DNA from: Cloacibacillus sp.
GTDB taxonomy: Bacteria > Synergistota > Synergistia > Synergistales > Synergistaceae
Direction: 5' to 3'
Length of the DNA: 64,000 bases
NCBI GenBank assembly: GCA_036655895.1
Contig: JAVVPF010000008.1
Span: forward strand, 1 to 64,000
Both the position numbers and the translations under genes were made by a program. Position 1 is the stretch's first letter. Every line of letters starts with the position of its first letter. Under the pieces are notes generated by a model. It did not search any database. It worked only from the letters and a program-made list of their open reading frames with translations, and was not told where the DNA came from. Positions 24,700-33,787 of the stretch are shown one piece after another.

Positions 24700-26154
24700 A
24701 TGATAGAGATAAAAAATTTTGGGCCGGAGCTTTTATACGGCAGCGACACGCTGATGCTTGGCGGAAGCGAAAGAAAGACGGCGAGCTTCCGCAGGACTAT
24801 TGAGATGTGGCCTGACGCCTATCCCGATACGGCGCTTGTCGTCTTCGACTATTCCGGCAAGCTCTATGAAAGCTGCGCGGCAAACGCGGTGCTCGCGGAC
24901 CTTTCAAGCGAAAACTCCGTAATGCCGGATATAATAGAGCCGTTCGTCACAAGCGAACGCTTCGGCGCGACCAGCGCGGGCATCGCGCGCGTAATACGCC
25001 ACTCCGTCTATGAAGAGATACGCTCGCGCGACGCTAACGACAAATTTTTCGACGACTTGGGCAAACTTTCTACGGAAAGAATGTTCACCTACATGCTGGA
25101 GACGGAAAAAAACGTTCTGAAAAACATGGCGGCAGCAAGGACAGACGAAGGCGGCGCGCTGCTTTCCACGATAGCCTCGCACAACCTGTGGCCTATCTTC
25201 TGCCGTCAGCACCAGTATATAGAAACTCTGATGACGAAGACGATAGGCGGCGAGACGGACGCTCTGCCTGTAAAGTACAGGCTGCGTGAGATGGAGGCGG
25301 CTCACGGCGCTTTGACGCGGGAGTTCGCGCTCTCAAAATACATCATGGAGCGAGAGCTGCGCTTTCAGAAGAGGGGCGACCGTGAGGAGCTTGTCCCCTT
25401 TGCCGACCTGCTTTTGACAAACGGAGACAACACGAACACGCAGCGCTGCATCAAGATGCAGGCAGACGCGAATACATCGAACTTCCGCGCGCTGATGGAG
25501 ACTGTGACGGAAAACACCGCGCTCTTTGCGGCTCTGCCCGCCTTCAAGCTCGGAGATTATATAAACGCGCCGGCGGGACGCGTGCTCTTTGTCTGTTCAA
25601 GCGGCAACGCGGCGGCGGACCGCGGCTTTGCGCCGATGCTGACGGCGGCGCTCGGCGCAGCCGCGCAGAACGCGGGGCGGGGCGCGGCAGTACTGATACC
25701 GGAGCTTGACAGATGGGGAATGCTGAACTTCCTTGATAAATTCCGCCAAAGCTGGGAGGAGCTGAGCTTTGTCTTCGGCTACGACAATTTCTCGCGCCTC
25801 TCGCTTGAAAGCAGATGCGAAGAAAGCCAGCTGATAGAGACGCTATACTCGGCGAGCGCCCAGCGCATGTGGCACGCGGCGGAAGAGGAGCGCCTAACGC
25901 GCGCCTTCGACTCCTACGTCTCCGCAGCCGACGTAATCTACAGGCCGGAGGACTTGAACGACGAGATACGCGCGATAGAACGCGACGGCAGCATAAGCTA
26001 CGTTTCGTTTGCGGAAGGCCCCTTGCGCACACTAAGAAGCCGCGCGAAGCTGCGCAGGAGCCGCAAAAGCTCGCCGCTTTGGATAACTCAGGGCGCGGAA
26101 CATTTTGAAAAATTGACGCTAGAATCGCTTTTGGAAGAGGGGGAGACTCTGTGA
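24700..26154 (+). CDS. degenerate VirD4/TraG-like protein
   Basis: A 484-residue protein I cannot assign with certainty. Its landmarks parallel the cytoplasmic part of VirD4/TraG coupling ATPases. A glycine-rich loop keeps Lys-Thr but is shortened (LMLGGSERKTASF, 18-30). VVFDYSGKLYE (47-57) lies where those proteins have DPKGELY. A late LIPELDRWGMLNFLDKFRQS (332-351) corresponds to the DEF-type Walker B region and its following helix. The N-terminal membrane segment is missing and the Walker A is atypical, so ATPase activity is doubtful. The ATG at 24700 has GGGGAA upstream. The stop overlaps the start of the AAA+ gene. Confidence 0.5.
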   Translation: MIEIKNFGPELLYGSDTLMLGGSERKTASFRRTIEMWPDAYPDTALVVFDYSGKLYESCAANAVLADLSSENSVMPDIIEPFVTSERFGATSAGIARVIRHSVYEEIRSRDANDKFFDDLGKLSTERMFTYMLETEKNVLKNMAAARTDEGGALLSTIASHNLWPIFCRQHQYIETLMTKTIGGETDALPVKYRLREMEAAHGALTREFALSKYIMERELRFQKRGDREELVPFADLLLTNGDNTNTQRCIKMQADANTSNFRALMETVTENTALFAALPAFKLGDYINAPAGRVLFVCSSGNAAADRGFAPMLTAALGAAAQNAGRGAAVLIPELDRWGMLNFLDKFRQSWEELSFVFGYDNFSRLSLESRCEESQLIETLYSASAQRMWHAAEEERLTRAFDSYVSAADVIYRPEDLNDEIRAIERDGSISYVSFAEGPLRTLRSRAKLRRSRKSSPLWITQGAEHFEKLTLESLLEEGETL

Positions 26155-26969
26155 TGGCCGCGCATCAAAAACTGCCTCCGCTTTGCGCAAAATTCGGGCG
26201 GGCGCTGAACGGAGAGACGAAGGGGCTCGAACAGATCCTACAGGACGACGCGGCGCTTGACCGCATCGCAGTGGCGCTTGCATCGGAGGAACAGAACAAC
26301 GTAGCGCTCACCGGCCCGGCCGGCTGCGGAAAGACGACGACGGTACGGATGCTCGCTTCGCTCATCGAAGAGGGACGCTACGCGAGGCTTGCTGGCCGCC
26401 GCGTCTGCGAACTGAACATAGACCTCATCAATCAGGAGCGCGACAAGCGCGACCTGCGCTTCAAACACATTCTCGACGAGGCCGAATATTACGGAATAAT
26501 AATCTATGTGGACGAGGCGCACCGGCTCAGTGAAAATTCCGGCCCGACCAACCTGCTCAATACCTTAAAGCCGTACATCACAAGCGGTGGAATAAGTATG
26601 CTAATCTCCACCACGTCAGAAGAATTTCAGCGCTACATCGCCTGCGACCGCGCCATTGAGCGCCGCTTTCAGGCAATAGAGCTCAAAGAGCCGAACCGCG
26701 AGCGGCTGCTTGGAATAATCGAGCGCGTGGCGCGCGTGCGCTATCCGCGCACAGTGGTGACGCGCGGCGCCGTTGAAGAGACGGCGCGGCTTGCCGCGCT
26801 CTGCGCGCCGGAAAGATCGGAGCCGGCGCGGTCGCTGGAGCTGCTGCACTACGAAATATCGGCGGCGCAGATAGACCTGCCGCCGGGAGAACACGCCGCG
26901 CGCATAGAGGCGGAGGACGCAAAGGCGGCCGCGGCGCTCAAAACGGACGGCGCGGCGGGAGGCGAATAA
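26154..26969 (+). CDS. stand-alone AAA+ ATPase resembling the ClpB/ClpA D1 module
   Basis: A 271-residue single AAA+ module. Walker A is LTGPAGCGKTTTV, Walker B IIIYVDEAHRL, sensor 1 MLISTTSEEFQRYI, and the arginine-finger segment CDRAIERRFQAIELKEPN closely parallels ClpB D1 (DAALERRFQ...EP). There is no N-terminal Clp domain, middle coiled coil or D2, so it is not a complete disaggregase. It probably forms a hexameric motor or a regulatory ATPase acting with its neighbours. The ATG overlaps the upstream stop (TGATG), with GGGGAG before it, implying tight co-translation. Confidence 0.75.
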   Translation: MAAHQKLPPLCAKFGRALNGETKGLEQILQDDAALDRIAVALASEEQNNVALTGPAGCGKTTTVRMLASLIEEGRYARLAGRRVCELNIDLINQERDKRDLRFKHILDEAEYYGIIIYVDEAHRLSENSGPTNLLNTLKPYITSGGISMLISTTSEEFQRYIACDRAIERRFQAIELKEPNRERLLGIIERVARVRYPRTVVTRGAVEETARLAALCAPERSEPARSLELLHYEISAAQIDLPPGEHAARIEAEDAKAAAALKTDGAAGGE

Positions 26970-26994
26970 TAGATGCTGAAAGCTACAATGGAAA

Positions 26995-27489
26995 TTGCCA
27001 AAGAATACGGCGCCGCAGAAAAAAGAGGCTGCGGAGCTTGCCAAAAAAACGCTGGAACAGATACACCGCGAATATCTGGAGGCGGTATTTACCGCGGCGT
27101 GCAGGCGGCGCCTCGACCTCTGGGACTTCGCTCAGAAGTTCATGGAATCGCGCTTTTCACTTGCGCTCGACCGCCCGAAAGAGCTGATGCAGCTCGACAA
27201 AGATGAAATATTTCGGGATTTTATGATAAGCTGCGCGAAAAAAGGTGTAAGCGTCGAATATGTCATAAAGGAAAAGGCGGGCATGGAGGCCTTCCGCACT
27301 CTGCCGCCCGCGGGCCGCTGGCTTGCCGAGCTTTACTCAAAATGGCACGCCAAGACCGGCGAGGCCTCCTGCGAGATAGCAGAACGCGCTCCCGCCGCAA
27401 TGCTGAAAAAAATAAGCAAAAAGGCGATGCTGCACCAAACGGACCAGATAATAGCGCTGCTTTTGGAACGTTCGGCGGAAAAAGAATAG
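26995..27489 (+). CDS. helical protein of unknown function, third member of the AAA+ cassette
   Basis: A 164-residue, charged, mainly helical protein with no recognised domain. The opening KKEAAELAKKTLEQIHREYL looks like coiled coil. No ATG exists near the start of this frame; the TTG at 26995 has little ribosome-binding signal. A well-placed ATG with GGGAGG upstream lies at 26973 in another frame. Loss of one A from the A6 run at about 27018-27023 would join that start to this frame. So this is a TTG-initiated gene, a slippage or frameshift gene, or a recently broken one. It ends shortly before a strong terminator. Confidence 0.6.
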   Translation: MPKNTAPQKKEAAELAKKTLEQIHREYLEAVFTAACRRRLDLWDFAQKFMESRFSLALDRPKELMQLDKDEIFRDFMISCAKKGVSVEYVIKEKAGMEAFRTLPPAGRWLAELYSKWHAKTGEASCEIAERAPAAMLKKISKKAMLHQTDQIIALLLERSAEKE

Positions 27490-27584
27490 CCGCGCCGACT
27501 GCGGCGGCAAAAGTTCGCGTCTATGTATAGCGGCGGAGGCGGATATAAATGACGCCTTTTTGCGCCGCCGAAATAGCATAAAAA

Positions 27585-27614
27585 AGAAAGGAGGGGATTT
27601 CCCCCTCCTTTTTA
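27585..27614. terminator. bidirectional terminator
   Basis: AAAGGAGGGG (27587-27596) and CCCCTCCTTT (27602-27611) form a perfect 10-bp stem, with A-run upstream and T-rich tail. It ends the AAA+ cassette and probably the convergent diguanylate cyclase gene. Confidence 0.85.
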
Positions 27615-27639
27615 TTTCCATTTTTATTTCCATTAGCCT

Positions 27640-29223
27640 CTATTCTTTTTGCTTTGCGTCATTTTTTAAATTTTTGATTTTTCTTTTAAGCTCGCGCTTT
27701 TCCTCGTACATTCTGAGGTCTGCCAAGTGCATCGCCGCCTCTATTTCTTCGCCCGGCGAAATCTCTGCGATGCCGTGGCTTGCGCTCAGAGAATACCCCA
27801 GCTCTTTGCCGGCGTTTAATCTGTCGAGTTCCCACGCGACGCGGCCCCAGGCCTTTTCCGCCGCGGCGGCGTCCGCTCCGTCAAGCACTATAAGAAATTC
27901 GTCGCCCCCGAGCCGCACGAGAAAATCGTTTTTACGCACGACGGAACCTATCGCCTTCACGACCGAAAGTATCAGAACGTCCCCCGCCTCATGTCCGAAG
28001 GTGTCGTTGACCTCCTTCAGTCCGTTGACGTCTATGAAGCATATCGTAACGGTGCGCCCAAGTTCGGCGCTCTTTTGGCAAAGCGCCGAGAGCCGCTCGA
28101 GCCCCGCCCTGCGGTTCAGCATCCCCGTCATTTCGTCGTATTCCGAATAGCGTTTGACAAGTTCACTTTTGGTGCGTTCGTTTGAGATGAGGATGGCTAG
28201 CACAAAAGCCAGCGCAAGAATTATGAAGAAGACGGGGATATTCTGTTTTATGAGCCACAGCACGACCTTGCCGTCGCTCCATGAAAAAGGCTCCGAACGC
28301 TGGCCGCTTGACGGGAGATACGAGACTACGGTCCATGCCCCGTCGCGCGCGGCCGCCACCTTTTTATAGGTGAAGATGCCCTCCGGTGCAATGATGTTCC
28401 CCTCTCGGCCGCGTACTATCTGGCTCCATACTGCGGGAAAGAGCGCCGCAAAAGAGACCGCCGCCCGCTCTGGGTACATGAAGGCCCATTCGGTGCTGCG
28501 GTCTGATTCGTTGTAGAGCCAGTAGCCCTCAGCGTTCAGCAGAAATATATTTCCGTGCCCCGCAGCTCCTACGCCGCGCACCCTTTTCAGCATGTCTTCG
28601 GCAAGATAATTAAGACAGACTATGCCGCGCAGTTTCCCGTTTTTCTCAAAATACGGACAGGCAAGCCGTATCATCGGCTTGATTGGAGATTCGATGTATT
28701 TGTGTTCGATGTTCAGGTCAAGCTTTGAAAGATATATCTGGCCCTCGGCAAGGCCTATGGAATCTTTAAAATAATAGCGGTCAGCTTTGTTTTGAAGCTT
28801 AGGGGCCTTTATCTGCCGCGCCCCGTTCGGATGGTCGTTTACTCGTATCACTTCGTTTCCGGCGGCGTCTATGAAACGTATCTGATCGTAGATCTCCTCT
28901 CTGTCGATGAAGGCCTTCCACTGGCGCGCTATCCTGTCATACTTTTCGGGCGCAAGCCCTTCAAGCGCCACCGTGTCGTGGATGTAGGCAAGGTCGGCGG
29001 CGAGACGCCCTATCCTTGTGTCGATGATAAAGCGTTCCGCCTCCGTCATCAGCTCCTCGGCCTTCATCACCTCGCCGCGCTGCGTGCGCAGCTCGCTGAA
29101 GCCGCTCCAGAGCATAACGGCCAGATACATGAGAGAAAAAATGGCAAAGAGTACGGCGGTACAGACGGCGACATATTTAGTATCGGCCTTTGACAGTCGT
29201 TTTTCTATAATCATCTGCGTCAT
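27640..29223 (-). CDS. membrane-anchored diguanylate cyclase with extracellular sensor
   Basis: A 527-residue protein with an N-terminal membrane helix (about 18-40), a long extracytoplasmic Cache-like region (about 45-330, including YDQIRFIDAAGNEVIRVN and YYFKDSIGLAEGQIYLSKLD), a second membrane helix (ILALAFVLAILIS), and a C-terminal GGDEF domain with intact active site (RLGGDEF). An inhibitory-site RxxD (RKND) lies exactly five residues before GGDEF, so c-di-GMP feedback is expected. It makes c-di-GMP from two GTP in response to an unknown external ligand. The start could be the first or fourth residue. It is monocistronic. Confidence 0.88.
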   Translation of the reverse strand: MTQMIIEKRLSKADTKYVAVCTAVLFAIFSLMYLAVMLWSGFSELRTQRGEVMKAEELMTEAERFIIDTRIGRLAADLAYIHDTVALEGLAPEKYDRIARQWKAFIDREEIYDQIRFIDAAGNEVIRVNDHPNGARQIKAPKLQNKADRYYFKDSIGLAEGQIYLSKLDLNIEHKYIESPIKPMIRLACPYFEKNGKLRGIVCLNYLAEDMLKRVRGVGAAGHGNIFLLNAEGYWLYNESDRSTEWAFMYPERAAVSFAALFPAVWSQIVRGREGNIIAPEGIFTYKKVAAARDGAWTVVSYLPSSGQRSEPFSWSDGKVVLWLIKQNIPVFFIILALAFVLAILISNERTKSELVKRYSEYDEMTGMLNRRAGLERLSALCQKSAELGRTVTICFIDVNGLKEVNDTFGHEAGDVLILSVVKAIGSVVRKNDFLVRLGGDEFLIVLDGADAAAAEKAWGRVAWELDRLNAGKELGYSLSASHGIAEISPGEEIEAAMHLADLRMYEEKRELKRKIKNLKNDAKQKE

Positions 29224-29493
29224 TCCCAGTCAAATATTTTTGGTCTGATAATACTACGCACTGATGTAATTTATATAGTAGCAGTTTATATAATAGGCGA
29301 TGTCGTAAAAAAAGCAACTCCAACGCAGCGTAAACGAAGGATTTTTTTACCTAAGATGTCAGCAGGCATAAAACGGCGGCGGCACGCTTCCGCGCACAAA
29401 GCTGTTCAAAGAGTTAAAACTGCCGGCTTTCATCACCTGCCGACGGGACGCTGAAGTAAAAGGCCGCCATGTTTTTGCGCGCGCCAGTTAAAG
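29224..29493. other. intergenic region with no recognised gene
   Basis: This stretch lies between the diguanylate cyclase gene and the grdD terminator. It is AT-rich near 29260-29310, with two TATATAA-like runs that may include the promoter of the cyclase gene. No ORF of convincing composition and no clear structured RNA was seen. Confidence 0.5.
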
Positions 29494-29523
29494 GCATAGC
29501 CGGCCCCTGCGGACCGGCTATGC
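29494..29523 (-). terminator. grdCD terminator-like hairpin
   Basis: GCATAGCCGG (29494-29503) and CCGGCTATGC (29514-29523) form a perfect 10-bp stem. Only a short T stretch follows on the minus strand, so it may be a weak terminator or an mRNA end-stabilising hairpin after grdD. Confidence 0.6.
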
Positions 29524-29558
29524 GCATTTTATTTGAAATTCGTCGTCTTCGGCGGGCC

Positions 29559-30719
29559 TTACAGGTAGTTTTCCTTCTGGAGGACTTCCTTGACCTTTTC
29601 TTCGTTGTGCTTTGCGAACTTGATGACGGGGCCGGTGCAGCCCATTGAGGACTCGGCGTAGATGCCGTTCTTCCAGAGAGCTTTGACCGCGTTTTCTATC
29701 TCAAGCACGTCGACGCCGTGGATCTCTTCGTCGGTCGGCTCGGTGGCGGGCGCTTTGACCTCTTCCTCGGCTGCGGCCTGTTTTGGCAGCATCGCTTCGA
29801 TCAGTTCGTCAAGGCCTGCCGCCTTCGCCGCCGCAAGTTCCTTCGCTACTAAGCCGGGAAGGTGGTTCTTCGCGGCGTGTGCGTTGAGGGAGAGCGCGTT
29901 TGCGATGACCGGCGCGCCGGAGGCGCGTGAGATGATGGAGATGACCTTTTTCCAGCCTTCGCCGGCGGAGGGGCCGTAGCCCCAGCCCATCGCCTCGTAG
30001 TTGCCGCCGGTGGTCCAGGCTCCGAAGAGCTTCATTAGGACGTTTCCGGTGAGCGTGTCGGTGACGCAGACGTCGCCCGCGCCCGCGAGGATGTCGTTGC
30101 CGCGGAAGATGGCGCCGCCGTCTTTTCTGATGCTGTCGGCGAAGTTGATCTCATATCCGTTGTCTTTGAGCTTCTGAAGCGCGCGGAGAACGGTCTGGGC
30201 TCCGTCAAGGTTCAGCACGCCGACCGTTGGGTTCGGCACGCCGTCGGCCTTCGCCACCGCTATGCCGTAGAGCGCGTTGCGGAGCATGGCCTCTGTCCTC
30301 ACGGAGGAGGATGTGCCCGTAGAGGAGGCTACGAAGCACGGTTTCCCCTTGCCCGGAGTGAAGACTTTTCCTATAGTGGTTACACCGACGGGGAAGGGGT
30401 AGTGGAGGGCTACCGCGCCTTCTATCGTTCCGTCGTTTAAGGCTTTTTCCATTGCCGCCGAGATCTCGTGCTCGTCGGCTGCCGTTTCGATCCAGCTCAG
30501 GTCTTCGTAGCCTTCAAGCTTGGGACCGATGCAGAAGACCTTTATCGCCGGGTCGTTCTGCATTGCGAGGCGCGCGCCGCGGCAAAGTTCCGCCTGGCCG
30601 AGCTCGCTGCCGTAGGCCATGAGGCCGACTTTGGTTTTTTTGCCGCCGCCCTCTTTGGCCTCTTCTATTATTTCGCCAAGTATCTGCCCGATAAGGGCCT
30701 TAACGTCGTTGTCTGCCAT
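29559..30719 (-). CDS. grdD: glycine reductase complex component C, GrdD subunit
   Basis: A 386-residue GrdD. Diagnostic regions are KKTKVGLMAYGSELGQAELC, VALHYPFPVGVTTIGKVFTP, CFVASSTGTSSSVRTEAMLR and NYEAMGWGYGPSAGEGWKKV. With GrdC it releases the acetyl group from carboxymethylselenocysteine on selenoprotein A as acetyl phosphate, giving one ATP per glycine through acetate kinase. It resembles the phosphotransacylase PlsX fold. The gene starts 3 nt after the grdC stop, so the two are one unit. Confidence 0.94.
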   Translation of the reverse strand: MADNDVKALIGQILGEIIEEAKEGGGKKTKVGLMAYGSELGQAELCRGARLAMQNDPAIKVFCIGPKLEGYEDLSWIETAADEHEISAAMEKALNDGTIEGAVALHYPFPVGVTTIGKVFTPGKGKPCFVASSTGTSSSVRTEAMLRNALYGIAVAKADGVPNPTVGVLNLDGAQTVLRALQKLKDNGYEINFADSIRKDGGAIFRGNDILAGAGDVCVTDTLTGNVLMKLFGAWTTGGNYEAMGWGYGPSAGEGWKKVISIISRASGAPVIANALSLNAHAAKNHLPGLVAKELAAAKAAGLDELIEAMLPKQAAAEEEVKAPATEPTDEEIHGVDVLEIENAVKALWKNGIYAESSMGCTGPVIKFAKHNEEKVKEVLQKENYL

Positions 30720-30722
30720 AAT

Positions 30723-32261
30723 TTAGTCCTTCTTTGAAAGGTTCGCCGCAAGTTCTCCGAGGCTCTCGAGGATCATTGCGCGGATCTCGTCCTTGCTCAC
30801 TGAGGTCTCTTCCTTCTTGGGCTGCGGCTTCTCTATGAGGAACGAAGCGCCGTCGGCCAGGTTCGTGAGGCGGCCGAGGAAGAGGCTTCCCTTGCCTATG
30901 ATCATCGCGCGGTTCATCTTGCCGGCGTTGATGGCGTCTACGGCATGTCCTACGAAGGGAACGCCTGAGGGGATATGGCCCTGCGTGTGGACGAAGCCGG
31001 GCATTCCGTGATCTTTGATGAAGCTGGCCATGTCGGCCTTCTCAATGGCTTTCTTCATTACGCCGAGCGCCGCTATCATCTTGAAGTTCGCCGTGGGCAC
31101 GTCGCCCGCGCCGGCGGGAAGGGTTATCTCCGCGTTGTGGAGCTCGGGGGCGTATTTGTCTACGTCGGCGAGCGTCAGTCCGACCTTCTGGAGCGGCTCG
31201 TAGGTGAGGACGGAGGTGACGGTCTGCGGCGACGCGCCTGCGCCTACCGTATGCTTTCCGATGGCGTCGAGGCGAAGCACTGGGTTCTTGCCGTCGTCGG
31301 GAACGAGGAGCACCGCAAATGAGCCGATGCAGTTTTCAAGAGCGGGAAGTTCTTTCTTTACGTGGTCGCGCGCATTCATGTAGAGCTTCGGGATGGCGCC
31401 GCCCGCAACTACCGCGACGTTCTTGCGCGTGCCGGCCGCCACCATTGAAGCGCCTGCAAGCAGAGCGTTTACGGGGCCTGCGCAGAAGCCGCGCACGTCG
31501 CAGCCGGAGGCGTTGACGCAGCCGGCCACTTCGGCTATAGCCTTCGCGAAGTTGCCGCCGCCGCGCTGGTTCATGTCGCCGGCCGCCTCTTCGGAGCATT
31601 CGACTACGAAGTCGATGTCTTCGGGCTTCATGCCGCTGTTCTTTATGAGGTAAAGCAGTGAGAGCACCGCAGAGGCTTTGCAGGTGAGGTTTACAAGAAG
31701 TTCGTATGCTGTGAGGTTCGGGTCCACTTCATGGCCGCGTCTTGCGCAGCCGATGACCTTGCCGCCGACGTAGAGCGGAAGAGCGCCGCCGCTTGCTATC
31801 TCTTTTTCGATCTCTTCCATCGGGTGTCCCTTTTCAACGGCGTCGATCATTTTGGGGGTGATGATGGGGTCTTTTGCGAGCTTTTCCTTTGCGGTAGCCG
31901 CGAAATCCTCTGAAAGCCAGATGAGGTCGAATACGTCGCAGAGGTCGATCAGCGCTATCGTCTCGTCTTCGGGCATGATCTCCCCGTACTTGCCAAAACG
32001 CACGGGGGCGCTTTCAAGGTTGATGTGCCAGGGCTGGGGCTTTTTGTCAAGCTCCTCTATCTCCATGGCTCCGATGTAGGTGAGGTTCGGCGCGTAGCTT
32101 GCCGCCTTTTCGTAGTCCTGCTGAAAAGAGGGAAGATTCTTGAGAAACTCTGAATCGGGATGGGCGGCTCTTTCCTCGTAAGGGGTGTTGCCGTACCAGA
32201 GGCCGAGTTCCGGTGTGTGGTTCAAAGAATAGGCGCTTGATTTTATTGCTGCATTGGGCAT
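30723..32261 (-). CDS. grdC: glycine reductase complex component C, GrdC subunit
   Basis: A 512-residue GrdC of usual length, a thiolase/KAS III-like subunit of protein C. Typical sequence includes LNHTPELGLWYGNTPYEERA, FVVECSEEAAGDMNQRGGGN, FAKAIAEVAGCVNASGCDVR and GFCAGPVNALLAGASMVAAG. It accepts the carboxymethyl group from selenoprotein A and forms the acetyl thioester. The ATG at 32261 is chosen because AGGAGG lies 9 nt upstream; the longer frame has no homology. It is separated from grdB by 212 bp and a terminator. Confidence 0.94.
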   Translation of the reverse strand: MPNAAIKSSAYSLNHTPELGLWYGNTPYEERAAHPDSEFLKNLPSFQQDYEKAASYAPNLTYIGAMEIEELDKKPQPWHINLESAPVRFGKYGEIMPEDETIALIDLCDVFDLIWLSEDFAATAKEKLAKDPIITPKMIDAVEKGHPMEEIEKEIASGGALPLYVGGKVIGCARRGHEVDPNLTAYELLVNLTCKASAVLSLLYLIKNSGMKPEDIDFVVECSEEAAGDMNQRGGGNFAKAIAEVAGCVNASGCDVRGFCAGPVNALLAGASMVAAGTRKNVAVVAGGAIPKLYMNARDHVKKELPALENCIGSFAVLLVPDDGKNPVLRLDAIGKHTVGAGASPQTVTSVLTYEPLQKVGLTLADVDKYAPELHNAEITLPAGAGDVPTANFKMIAALGVMKKAIEKADMASFIKDHGMPGFVHTQGHIPSGVPFVGHAVDAINAGKMNRAMIIGKGSLFLGRLTNLADGASFLIEKPQPKKEETSVSKDEIRAMILESLGELAANLSKKD

Positions 32262-32428
32262 GTTGCTATTCCTCCTGTGTTTAGTCTTATTATATGAAGA
32301 TAGCCGCAACGGCTTTGTATTCTATGTAATTATAGTTTTCACAATGGTTTGGGTCATTGTTCAAGGGAATAAGAGTAACGTGGATTTTATATTTTTATAT
32401 GTGAATACATACAACTCCTGTAAAACCC

Positions 32429-32461
32429 AAAAAAGGGGGAGCGGGAAGGTCCCGTTCCCCC
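32429..32461 (-). terminator. terminator after grdB
   Basis: On the minus strand GGGGGAACGGG (rc of 32451-32461) pairs with CCCGCTCCCCC (rc of 32435-32445), one mismatch, then TTTTTT. It separates grdXEB from grdCD. Confidence 0.85.
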
Positions 32462-32473
32462 ATCTGTTAGAGT

Positions 32474-33775
32474 TTAAAATACTGTCTGTTCTGAAATGGG
32501 CGTCTCGAGGGCCTTTATGGCTTTGTCGAGAAGCGCGCGGCGGATATGCTTTTCCTCTTCCGGCGTCTTGCTGATGTCGCCGAGGGGGTAAGGGATGGCT
32601 ACCGCGGGGACGATGCGGTTTGCGCCGACCGTCTTTGAGATAGGTACGATCGTGCAGATGTGGACCACGGGAATGCCGTATGATTCGATTGCTTTTACTA
32701 TCGTTGCACCGCAACGAGTACAGGTTCCTCAGGTGGAGGTGAGGATCACGGCGTCAACTCCGTCGTCTTTCAGCTGCTTGCCGATGGCCAGTCCGTATTT
32801 CTTTGAGTTGGCTATTGACGTTCCGTTGCCGACTGTGGTGAAGAAGTAGTCATAGAGCTTCTTGAAGACGCCTTCTTTTACCATTTCGCGGAGTTCGTCT
32901 ACGGGAAGAACACGGTTCGGGTCTTCGTTGGCATAGGTGGGGTCGTATCCGCCGTGGGCCGTCGCGTAATGCTCGGCGTCAGCCGTTTGCACGCCCGCTA
33001 TGTCGTATGCGCCGTATTTGCTTGCGCTTGAGGACTCAATGTGGTCGGGGTTGCCCTTCGGTACGATGCCGCCTGATGTAACAAGGGCGATCGTCGCGTT
33101 TTTCATATCCGTTATTGCTGCGCCGGGCTCTACACGGTCAAAGCTGGGCATCGGATATTCTGTTGTGAAGGCTTCGCCTTTGAGCTTCTTGACGAGCATG
33201 TCGACTGCGCGGTCTGCGCCGGGCTTCTCCTGGAAGAAGTTCACGCGGACGCCGCGGGGCATGTAGCCGCTCTGCTCAGGTGAGCTGACCGTTCCGTCGA
33301 GCACTTCCTTGACGAGCTTCGCCATCGCGGGGACGGCCGTCTTGATGCCGCGCGCGTTGTCGTCCGTCGGGACCATGTAGACGAATTTCTTGTACATGTC
33401 AGCGCCGGGGTTTTCAACGTACATTCCGGAGATGGCAGGGATGCCAAGCTCTTTCTGTACCGCGTCAGCCACCGCGCCCGCCGCTGTGCCGTAACGTCCG
33501 GCGTTGAATGCGGGGCCTGTGATTACTGCGTCAGGCTCGAAGGCTGCGATGAGCTTTACGATCTCAGCCGCAGCAGCGTCCATGTTCTCCGCGAAGTAGC
33601 CGTCGCCGCAGATGACCGTTCCTACGATCTCCGCGTCGTCGCCAAGGGCCGCCTTCAGCGCAAGGCCGGGACCTACTACGCCGGGGCGTGACTCAGGCTG
33701 ATAGTCAGCCTTCTCTTCTCCGCCGATGCCGGCGAAGAACTGGTTTATGTAATGTACGATCTTTTTCTTAGCCAT
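32474..33775 (-). CDS. grdB: glycine reductase component B selenoprotein subunit (GrdB), UGA = selenocysteine
   Basis: A 433-residue GrdB if the in-frame TGA at 32729-32731 is read as selenocysteine (residue 349). The downstream frame continues as U-GTCTRCGATIVKAIESYG and then VVHICTIVPISKTVGANRIV, the known GrdB active-site context (UxxCxxC). The upstream part (KIVHYINQFFAGIGGEEKAD, PAFNAGRYGTAAGAV) is standard GrdB. Protein B binds glycine as a Schiff base through GrdE; the selenolate of GrdB is thought to take the carboxymethyl group and pass it to selenoprotein A. A SECIS-like hairpin follows the codon. Conventional gene calling would truncate it at 348 residues. Confidence 0.95.
32696..32731 (-). 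promoter_or_regulatory. UGA codon and SECIS-like hairpin in grdB
   Basis: Eighteen bases after the UGA, the mRNA forms TACT-CGTTGC-GGT-GCAACG-(AT)-AGTA: a 6-bp GC-rich upper stem with a 3-nt loop and a 4-bp lower stem across a 2-nt bulge. Position and shape suit a bacterial SECIS recruiting SelB. Confidence 0.75.
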
Positions 33776-33787
33776 TGTATTTTCCTC

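Noticed and set aside
32262-32473. grdA gene between grdB and grdC
   Set aside because: The gap holds only a terminator and an AT-rich promoter-like stretch; there is no selenoprotein A frame, even allowing UGA.
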